This document shows, piece by piece, positions 6,781-12,887 of a DNA stretch of 14,066 bases. Numbering within the stretch: the first letter of the stretch is position 1; each line of letters starts with the position of its first letter. The position numbers and the translations under genes were made by a program. The stretch is from JBHJHK01 sp050330975. Lineage in GTDB: Bacteria > Pseudomonadota > Gammaproteobacteria > Competibacterales > Competibacteraceae. Location: the NCBI GenBank assembly GCA_050330975.1, contig JBHJHK010000021.1:1-14066 (forward strand). Reading direction: 5' to 3'. The notes beneath the pieces were generated by a model. It worked only from the letters and a program-made list of their open reading frames with translations, made no database searches and was not told the DNA's origin.

Positions 6781-7527
6781 TCAGCGCTTGAGGGCTTCGA
6801 AGGCGGCGAACTCCCAAGGCCGCAGGGCCAACACCAGGGTGGTGCCCCAGCGAGGGGTCACCCCGGGTTCCCGGCGGGCCGCCAAGCCATCGCCTGCGAC
6901 CATGTCGCCAAACTCCCTGGCCAAGCGCTCCATGCGGCTCTGGAGCCAGCGGTTGGAAGCCTGGGTCATCATGCCGTTGACGCACAACAGCCGCTCTCCC
7001 TCGGCGTCGAAGCGGGAGGCGAAGAACGCCTCTTTGACCCGCTGTTGGAAAAAGTGCTGAATGGGGCCATCCTCAATCCAACGAAAAGTGGGCGATAGTT
7101 TGAGTTTGACCCGATTGCCCGGCAAGAGATCGATGAGTTTGAGACGATCGAGGCGAGCGAGTTTGACGATGCACTCGGTTTCCGACAAGCGGTAGCGCTC
7201 GGTAATTTGCGCCACACTCCAGTGGTTCAGTAAACAGATGAGGATCAACAACAACCAAATGTCGTCGACAATGGCCTGCTCTTGTTCCCCACTGAGGCGA
7301 TCGAGGCGGGCGTCTTGGTCTTCGACGGCGTCGATGAGGTCGCGGAAGTCCATCCCCAAGAGGTCGAGGATGGCCTCCAGGCGCTGGAGAGTGAAATTTC
7401 CCTCGGCAAACAGCCGTTTGACGCTAGCTTCACTCAAGTTCAGAGCACGGCCGACCCAGGCGTAGGTCACGCCTCGAGCCTTGAGGGCCCGTTTGAGGGC
7501 TTGGACGAGGGCGGCGCTTTGGTGCAT
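6781..7527 (-). CDS. Cro/C1 (XRE)-family transcriptional regulator with a second winged-helix-like region
   Basis: This is a 248-residue cytoplasmic DNA-binding protein. Residues 5-65 form a Cro/C1 helix-turn-helix (LKRALKARGVTYAWVGRALN, then LSEASVKRLFAEGNFTLQRL). A second helix-turn-helix-like segment lies at about 95-145 (HWSVAQITERYRLSETECIV, then LARLDRLKLIDLL and a VKLKLSP wing). The remainder carries GPIQHFFQQRV and EAFFASRFDAEGERLLCVNG, stretches I associate with a gammaproteobacterial regulator group of unknown ligand. No signal peptide or membrane helix is seen. It is divergent from the aas fusion and lies 97 bp before the ProQ-like gene on the same strand, so it may control either one; that is inference from position. 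The ATG at 7527 has no Shine-Dalgarno and lies just after a promoter-like sequence, suggesting a leaderless message. Confidence 0.9.
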   Translation of the reverse strand: MHQSAALVQALKRALKARGVTYAWVGRALNLSEASVKRLFAEGNFTLQRLEAILDLLGMDFRDLIDAVEDQDARLDRLSGEQEQAIVDDIWLLLILICLLNHWSVAQITERYRLSETECIVKLARLDRLKLIDLLPGNRVKLKLSPTFRWIEDGPIQHFFQQRVKEAFFASRFDAEGERLLCVNGMMTQASNRWLQSRMERLAREFGDMVAGDGLAARREPGVTPRWGTTLVLALRPWEFAAFEALKR

Positions 7528-7535
7528 GGGAGAAA

Positions 7536-7566
7536 AGTATCACAAAGCGCCACTGGGGGGCCAAAT
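7536..7566 (-). promoter_or_regulatory. Sigma-70-like promoter of the XRE regulator, probably leaderless
   Basis: On the reverse strand TTGGCC and GATACT are separated by exactly 17 bp. Each matches the -35 or -10 consensus at four of six positions, and GATACT is preceded by TGT. The -10 ends 8 nt before the ATG at 7527, so transcription should start at or within about two bases of the start codon. Positions are read by eye. Confidence 0.5.
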
Positions 7567-7696
7567 CCATGCTGCCTTTGCCGCCGTCCTTGGCGGCGGG
7601 GCCGAGCCCCAGTAGTTTGAACTCAGCCACGCCATCCCTGGGATACCCCAGTACCCCATGGTTCTTTTTCCCCATCGCCTTTCACCAACCTTTGAC
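7567..7696 (+). other. Leader of aas with three short GC-rich hairpins
   Basis: Between the divergent regulator promoter and the aas ribosome binding site three perfect small inverted repeats occur in a row: GCCGCC/GGCGGC (7580-7585 with 7592-7597), GGGGC/GCCCC (7598-7602 with 7606-7610) and CTGGG/CCCAG (7638-7642 with 7647-7651). No T-tract follows any of them, so they are not ordinary terminators. They could be operator half-sites or RNA structure. No convincing aas promoter was found. Confidence 0.4.
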
Positions 7697-7702
7697 AGGA
7701 GG
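7697..7702 (+). promoter_or_regulatory. Ribosome binding site of aas
   Basis: AGGAGG lies 5 nt before the GTG at 7708. It is a near-perfect Shine-Dalgarno and settles the GTG start. Confidence 0.9.
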
Positions 7703-7707
7703 AATCT

Positions 7708-10700
7708 GTGGGCGCTCTGTTTCGCTACCCGGGCTTTACCCCCTTCATCGCCGTGGCGTTTATCAACGCCTTTGTCGATTTGGGCCACAAGATACTAATT
7801 CAAAACACTTTATTTAAGACTTTGGACGGCTCGACCCAGATCGCCCTCACCAGTGTGGTGAACGGGTTGATCCTGCTGCCCTTTGTCTTGCTCTTCACCC
7901 CCGCCGGTTGGCTGTCGGACAAATGGCCCAAGGACCAGGTGATGCGCTGGAGCGCCGCCGCTGCCGTGGGCCTCACCCTGCTCATCACCGGCTGCTACTA
8001 TTTGGGCTGGTTCTGGCCGGCCTTTTGCCTAACCTTTGCCCTGGCGGCCCAAAGTGCCCTGTACTCCCCGGCCAAATTCGGCTACCTCAAGGAGTTGGTG
8101 GACAGCGATCGGCTGGCGGCGGGCAACGCCGTCCTCCAGGCGGTGGGCACGGCGGCCATCTTGGCGGGCATTTTTGCCTTTTCGGTGCTGTTCGAAGCCC
8201 TGGTGGCTCCCTTGGAGGGGAGCGGCGCTAGCAGCGCCACCTACCTACAAACCTTTGCTCCCTTGGGTTGGTTATTGGTGCCGTTGTCCGCCGTCGAGGG
8301 GGCCCTGACCCATCGTCTGCCAAAGCACAACACCGGCGACCCCACCTTGAGCTTTGACTGGATCCGCTACTGGCGGGGCGGCTACACCCGGGAGAACTTG
8401 CGCTTTACCCGCCAAAGTCCTGTGGTGTGGCAGTGCATCTTGGGCCTGGCGGTGTTTTGGTCCATCGCCCAGGTGACCGTGGCGGCCTTCCCCGCCCTGG
8501 CCAAGGTGGTCCTCGACGAAACCAACACCGTGGTCATCCAGGGCATTATGGCCAGTTCCGGGATCGGCATTGTGGTGGGCTCGGCCATCGCCGGCCGCCT
8601 CTCTCGGGACCACATTGAAACCGGCTTGATACCCGTGGGGGCCGTGGGGGTGGCCCTGGGGGTATCGCTGTTGACGGTGATCCAACAGCCCCTGGCCATG
8701 GCGTTGTTATTTGCCGTGCTGGGGATCTGCGGTGGCCTGCTGTTGGCCCCCCTCAACGCCCTCATCCAGTTCAACGCCGGTCAGCGCCACTTGGCCCGGG
8801 TGTTGGCGGGGAGCAACCTGGTGCAAAATGCCATCATGCTGGGCTTTTTGCTGGTCACGGCCGTGGCCGGCGCCTTGGGCTTGGACGGAGCGCCGCTGTT
8901 TGCCCTCATGGCCCTGGTGGCCTGGTTGGGGGTGGGATTAGCCGTGGTGCGCCTACCCTTTTCCCTGTCTCGCTTTATCCTCTCCAGCATCTTGGGGCAC
9001 CGCTACCGCCTCAAGATCATCGGCCTTGAGCACATGCCCGAAGAGGGAGGGGTGTTGTTGTTGGGCAACCACGTGAGCTGGATCGACTGGGCGGTGATTC
9101 AAATCGCCTCGCCGCGGCCGGTGCGGTTTGTCATGCTGCGCGCCATCTACAAGCGCTGGTACTGGCGGCGATTTTTGGACTGGGCGGGCGTGGTGCCCAT
9201 CAACCCCGGGGCCAGCAGACAGTCCCTGGCCACGGTGACCGAGCTCCTCAACGACGGCCAAGTGGTGTGCTTGTTCCCCGAGGGGAGTTTGAGCCGCAAC
9301 GGCCAGATGGCCACCTTTCGCCGGGGCTTTGAACGGGCCGCCGCCGGGGCCAAAGGGGTCATCGTGCCCTTTTATATCCACGGGCTGTGGGGCAGTCGGT
9401 TTTCCATGGCCCCCAGGCAAAAGCGCCCCGGGGCGGCGGCGGGTCCCATCCGCCGGGTAGTGGTGGCCTTTGGCCCCTCTTTGCCCATGTCTAGCCGGGC
9501 CGACGAGGTTCGGCAGCGGGTCCAGGCGCTGTCGGTGACTTCATGGCGCACCTACGCCGCCGGTTTTGACACCCTGGATCGGGCGTGGATCAAGACCGCC
9601 GTCCGGCGGGGGGGAGCAGCGGGGGCCACCGATGGGGTTCTGCCGCCCCGTTCGGCCCGGCAGCTGTTGGTGGGTAGCCTCCTCATGGCCCGCAAGATCA
9701 AGGCCACCCCCGGGGAGCGCACGGGCATTTTGTTGCCGGCCAGCGTCGGTGCGGCGTTGGCCAACATCAGCACCCTCATGGCGGGCAAGGTGGCGGTGAA
9801 CTTCAACTACACCTTGGCCCCCGCCACCCTTGGGGCCCAGGCGGAGCGCGCCGAAGTCACCACCCTCCTCACCTCGAGGCGCTTTCTCAACGCCTTAGAA
9901 GAGCGCAACCTGGTGCCCACCACCTTGTTAGAGGCCTGTGAGGTCCACTACCTCGAAGACTGGCGAGAGAGCTTTTCCGCCCGGGATAAACTCTTGGCCC
10001 TACTGACGACCCTGGTGGTGCCGGGGTCTTGGTTGGCGGCGTGGGTGTGCCACCGGCGCTCCCCCGACACCCCGGCGGCGATCTTGTTCTCCTCGGGCTC
10101 TGAGGGCATCCCCAAGGGGGTGGTGTTGAGTCACCGCAACATCATGGCCAACATCCGCCAGGTGGGGGATCTGGTGGATGTCCAGGGGGGCGACGCCATC
10201 ATAGGCTCCCTCCCCCCCTTCCACGCCTTTGGCCTGACGGTGACGGTGATGCTGCCCTTCATCGAGGGGTTGTTTGCCATCTACCACCCCGATCCCACCG
10301 ATGCCGTGGGCATCGCCAAGGCGGTGGAAAAGCACCAAGCGACCATTTTGCTGGGCACGTCGACCTTTTTGCGCCTCTACACCAAGAACCGCCGGGTCAC
10401 CACCGAGCAACTGGCCTCCTTGCGGCTGGTGTTGGCGGGAGCCGAAAAGCTGGCTCCGGACGTGGTGCGGGCCTTCAAGGAAAAATTTGGCCAAGAGGTG
10501 TTGGAGGGCTATGGCACCACGGAGACCGCGCCGGTGGCTTGCGTCAACCTCCCCGACGTGGTGGATCCCCGCTTTGACCACATCCAGCGGGCCGCCAAAC
10601 CCGGTACCGTGGGTCTGCCATTGCCGGGGACGGCTGTCCGCATCATCGACCCCGACAGTTTGGCAGAACTCCCCAGGGGGGTGGCGGGTTTGGTGGCGAT

Positions 10701-11181
10701 CGGCGGCCCCCAGGTGATGATGGGTTACCTAGACGACCCCGAGCGCACCGAGGCGGCGTTTGTCACCCTCGACGGCGAACGCTACTACCGCACCGGCGAC
10801 AAGGGCTCCCTCGACGACGACGGTTTCCTCACCATCGTCGACCGCTACTCGCGGTTTGCCAAGATCGGCGGGGAAATGGTGAGCTTGGGGGCCGTGGAGG
10901 TGGCGGTGCGCGAGGTGTTGGCCGAACCCGAGCTAGAACTGGCGGCGGTGGCCTTGCCCGATCCCAAGAAGGGGGAGCGCATCGTCTTGCTGGTGGCCAA
11001 GGACGAGGATGGACAGCAGCGGGATCCCGACGCCCTGCGGACCACCTTGATCAAGCATTGCTCCCCGTTGATGGTGCCGGCCATGGTGGCCATGGTCGAC
11101 CACATTCCCAAACTCGCCAGTGGCAAAACCGACTTCGCCGCCACCAAGCACTTGGCCCGTCAACGGAGCGAGGCCGCCTGA
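7708..11181 (+). CDS. aas: LplT-Aas fusion: MFS lysophospholipid transporter, PlsC acyltransferase and acyl-ACP synthetase
   Basis: The 1157-residue product joins three domains. Residues 1 to about 425 are a multi-helix MFS transporter like LplT, which flips lysophospholipids into the inner leaflet. Residues about 435-600 are a PlsC-type acyltransferase with NHVSWID (His455 and Asp460, the HX4D pair) and FPEGSLSRNG (525-530). Residues about 660-1157 are an acyl-adenylate enzyme with the P-loop FSSGSEGIPKG (795-803), GYGTTE (934-939), YRTGD (Asp1031) and ASGKTD with the predicted catalytic Lys1140. In E. coli, LplT and Aas are separate proteins encoded by neighbouring genes; together they import lyso-phosphatidylethanolamine and re-acylate it. 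Here transport, acyl activation onto ACP and transfer are on one inner-membrane polypeptide. Such fusions are known in other bacteria. The gene is divergent from the XRE regulator, which could control it. Confidence 0.96.
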   Translation: MGALFRYPGFTPFIAVAFINAFVDLGHKILIQNTLFKTLDGSTQIALTSVVNGLILLPFVLLFTPAGWLSDKWPKDQVMRWSAAAAVGLTLLITGCYYLGWFWPAFCLTFALAAQSALYSPAKFGYLKELVDSDRLAAGNAVLQAVGTAAILAGIFAFSVLFEALVAPLEGSGASSATYLQTFAPLGWLLVPLSAVEGALTHRLPKHNTGDPTLSFDWIRYWRGGYTRENLRFTRQSPVVWQCILGLAVFWSIAQVTVAAFPALAKVVLDETNTVVIQGIMASSGIGIVVGSAIAGRLSRDHIETGLIPVGAVGVALGVSLLTVIQQPLAMALLFAVLGICGGLLLAPLNALIQFNAGQRHLARVLAGSNLVQNAIMLGFLLVTAVAGALGLDGAPLFALMALVAWLGVGLAVVRLPFSLSRFILSSILGHRYRLKIIGLEHMPEEGGVLLLGNHVSWIDWAVIQIASPRPVRFVMLRAIYKRWYWRRFLDWAGVVPINPGASRQSLATVTELLNDGQVVCLFPEGSLSRNGQMATFRRGFERAAAGAKGVIVPFYIHGLWGSRFSMAPRQKRPGAAAGPIRRVVVAFGPSLPMSSRADEVRQRVQALSVTSWRTYAAGFDTLDRAWIKTAVRRGGAAGATDGVLPPRSARQLLVGSLLMARKIKATPGERTGILLPASVGAALANISTLMAGKVAVNFNYTLAPATLGAQAERAEVTTLLTSRRFLNALEERNLVPTTLLEACEVHYLEDWRESFSARDKLLALLTTLVVPGSWLAAWVCHRRSPDTPAAILFSSGSEGIPKGVVLSHRNIMANIRQVGDLVDVQGGDAIIGSLPPFHAFGLTVTVMLPFIEGLFAIYHPDPTDAVGIAKAVEKHQATILLGTSTFLRLYTKNRRVTTEQLASLRLVLAGAEKLAPDVVRAFKEKFGQEVLEGYGTTETAPVACVNLPDVVDPRFDHIQRAAKPGTVGLPLPGTAVRIIDPDSLAELPRGVAGLVAIGGPQVMMGYLDDPERTEAAFVTLDGERYYRTGDKGSLDDDGFLTIVDRYSRFAKIGGEMVSLGAVEVAVREVLAEPELELAAVALPDPKKGERIVLLVAKDEDGQQRDPDALRTTLIKHCSPLMVPAMVAMVDHIPKLASGKTDFAATKHLARQRSEAA

Positions 11182-11186
11182 GGTGG

Positions 11187-11236
11187 TGGGGGGTGGACCT
11201 GTGCTAAGCTTTTGTTGACAGGTTCCACCGCCCCCT
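11187..11236 (+). other. Long imperfect hairpin just after aas
   Basis: GGTGGACCTGT (11192-11202) pairs with ACAGGTTCCACC (11218-11229) with a single bulged base, and flanking G and C runs (11187-11191 and 11231-11235) extend the stem across a second bulge. The loop is about 15 nt. It begins six bases after the aas stop codon. No U-tract follows, so it is not a standard intrinsic terminator; it may be a stability or attenuation element between aas and the deacetylase-like gene. A TTGACA hexamer lies at 11215-11220, but no -10 is found at proper spacing. Confidence 0.55.
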
Positions 11237-11278
11237 GTGCTCGCCTTTTCTCTTCCACCGAGGAGTACCCTCAAGGCC

Positions 11279-12181
11279 ATGGCCCCTCGCGTCGACTTGA
11301 CTGCCCACCACGGTCGCTATGACTACTCCCCCCTCCCGGCACGGCCGGTCTACGACTGGCCCAATGGCCGCCGTCTGGCGGTCTACATCGCCGTCAATGT
11401 GGAGTGGTTTGCCTTTGGCCAGGGTCTGGGGGCGGAGCTGGCCCCTGGGGGTCCCCCCCCCGACGTGTTGAACTACGCCTGGCGCGACTACGGCAACCGG
11501 GTGGGGATTTGGCGGCTGTTGGGGTTGTTGGATCGGCTGTCCCTCCCCGCCTGTGGGCTTCTCAACAGCGCCATCTACCAATACTGCCCCCAGATTCCCG
11601 CCGCCTTCCGCCGCCGGGGGGATGAGATCGTCGGCCATGGCCGCAGCAACGCCGAACGCCAGGGTACCTTGCCCGAGGCCGAGGAGGCGAGGTTGATCGA
11701 CGACGCGACCCAGGTGATCCGCGACGCCGAGGGCCAGCCTCCCGCGGGCTGGCTGGGACCCTGGATCTCCGAGAGCGTCCACACCCCCGACCTGCTCCAG
11801 GCCCGGGGCTATCGCTACCTGCTGGACTGGTGTATGGACGATCAGCCGGTGTGGATGAAAACCCAGGGCGGACGGATTCTGGCGGTGCCCTACCCCCAAG
11901 AACTCAACGACATCCCCGCCATCGTCGCCCGGCGGGTGTCGGCCGGTGAGTTTGCCGATATGATCGTCGACCAATTCGACGAGATGCGGGATCAAGCCGC
12001 CGACGGCCCCTTGGTCATGGGTATCGCCCTCCACCCCTACATCGTCGGTCAACCGTTTCGGCTGCGGGCTTTGGGCAAAGCGTTGACCCACATCAGCGCC
12101 CATCGGGAGCGGATCTGGCTGACCCGCAGCGGGGCCATCGCCGAGCACAGCATCGGGTTGCCGGCGGGCACGGTGCCCTGA
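11279..12181 (+). CDS. PuuE-like polysaccharide deacetylase superfamily protein
   Basis: Reading from the ATG at 11279 gives a 300-residue protein; an in-frame GTG at 11237 would add 14 residues of uncharacteristic sequence. AGGAG is 13 nt upstream and AAGG only 2 nt, so the start is not fully settled. The fold is a NodB/PuuE-type barrel: WPNGRRLAVYIAVNVEWF at 27-44, DYGNRVGIWRLL at 70-81, GHGRSNAERQ at 119-128, GWLGPWISESVHTP at 157-170, LLDWCMDDQPVW at 181-192 and LHPYIVGQPFRL at 251-262. The usual deacetylase metal ligands are not all present: the first motif has Asn40 and Glu42 instead of Asp-Asp, and the second has His120 but Asn124 where the second His would lie. PuuE proteins are metal-independent allantoinases, but no purine catabolism gene is nearby, so the substrate is unknown. 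No signal peptide is seen. Confidence 0.87.
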   Translation: MAPRVDLTAHHGRYDYSPLPARPVYDWPNGRRLAVYIAVNVEWFAFGQGLGAELAPGGPPPDVLNYAWRDYGNRVGIWRLLGLLDRLSLPACGLLNSAIYQYCPQIPAAFRRRGDEIVGHGRSNAERQGTLPEAEEARLIDDATQVIRDAEGQPPAGWLGPWISESVHTPDLLQARGYRYLLDWCMDDQPVWMKTQGGRILAVPYPQELNDIPAIVARRVSAGEFADMIVDQFDEMRDQAADGPLVMGIALHPYIVGQPFRLRALGKALTHISAHRERIWLTRSGAIAEHSIGLPAGTVP

Positions 12182-12202
12182 GGCAGCAAAGCTGGGTTTT
12201 TT
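12166..12202 (+). terminator. Possible weak terminator after the deacetylase-like gene
   Basis: A perfect inverted repeat GGGCAC-G-GTGCCC (12166-12178) overlaps the last codons of the gene, and a run of six T lies at 12197-12202. The 18-nt gap between stem and T-run is longer than in a canonical intrinsic terminator, and the one-base loop would have to open. I therefore rate it low. Confidence 0.25.
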
Positions 12203-12327
12203 GGGCGCCCGTTGAGGTGGGAGGAGTCCTGGGTTACTGTGCCCACGGGCCTCGGGCCAGGGGCTCACCGGGCACGATTTGGACCAACGACACCGCTTGC
12301 GGTGCGAGCGACGGGGGGATAGAGCGG
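12182..12327 (+). other. Intergenic stretch before the coiled-coil gene
   Basis: This 146-bp stretch has no recognisable coding homology. It contains TTGAGG (12213-12218) and TACTGT (12236-12241) at 17-bp spacing, a poor sigma-70 match at best, and a GGGCGCCC palindrome at 12203-12210. It may hold the promoter of the coiled-coil gene, but I cannot assert that. Confidence 0.3.
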
Positions 12328-12789
12328 GTGAAGAAATACATCGGTGGCTGGATAGGATCCAAGAGCGATAACCGCCCCGCGGCGACGCCGACGTTGGAGC
12401 AGATTCGCACGGCGCTGCGGGAGGCCGTGGGGCAATACGATGTACTGCTCCAGTCCAAGCAGGAGCGACGCCAGGCACTCCAGTCGTCCACGAGCGTCAA
12501 CCAGCGGCAGCTGGAGGCGCGCCTCGCCGACCTCACCCTGCTGCTGGACCAGGTGACCGCAGAACTCAAGCGGGTCAAAGCCAGTGTCAGATCCGAGATG
12601 GACGCCCTCGACAAAGACATCAAAGATCTGGAGACCGAGCGCAACCAAGTGCGCCAGTCCCTGGAGGGCGTCTTGGGCTCCGATGTCAAGGGTAAAGACG
12701 GTGCCGCGAAGCCCGCGGCCAAGGCCCCGTCGACGCCCCCGTCCACCACCGACGCCCCAGGCGCCCCCGACTCGACGCCCAAATCTTGA
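12328..12789 (+). CDS. Small coiled-coil protein of unknown function
   Basis: From a GTG at 12328, preceded by a G-rich stretch about 8 nt upstream, the frame encodes 153 residues and is open further upstream to 12217. I chose 12328 because the sequence before it looks non-coding and MKKYIGGWIGSKSD is a plausible N-terminus. Residues about 22-116 are strongly helical with heptad-like Leu/Val spacing (QLEARLADLTLLLDQVTAEL, DALDKDIKDLETERNQVR), indicating a coiled coil that likely dimerises. Residues 117-153 are a Lys/Ala/Pro/Thr-rich disordered tail. No signal peptide, membrane segment or known enzyme motif is seen. It lies between the deacetylase-like gene and the exported amidase on the same strand. 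I do not recognise the family. Confidence 0.65.
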   Translation: MKKYIGGWIGSKSDNRPAATPTLEQIRTALREAVGQYDVLLQSKQERRQALQSSTSVNQRQLEARLADLTLLLDQVTAELKRVKASVRSEMDALDKDIKDLETERNQVRQSLEGVLGSDVKGKDGAAKPAAKAPSTPPSTTDAPGAPDSTPKS

Positions 12790-12887
12790 TCTGTCCCCGG
12801 CAAAGTGGGGGGGGGCCTTGTCCGGGCTTTGATACCACCACCGCCGCCACCGTACCTCAACCCGCCGTCCGGCCCGGGGGGCCCTTG

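Noticed and set aside
7430..7675. Minus-strand open frame of 81 codons across the aas/XRE intergenic region
   Set aside because: It overlaps the XRE start and promoter, has no ribosome binding site, and its sequence is not recognisable as a protein family.
11215..11243. TTGACA as a -35 box for the deacetylase-like gene
   Set aside because: At 16-18 bp spacing only GC-rich sequence is found instead of a -10 element, and the hexamer lies in the right arm of a hairpin.
11204..12478. 424-codon minus-strand frame opposite the deacetylase-like gene
   Set aside because: It is the antisense shadow of a clear PuuE-like frame and has no motif of its own.
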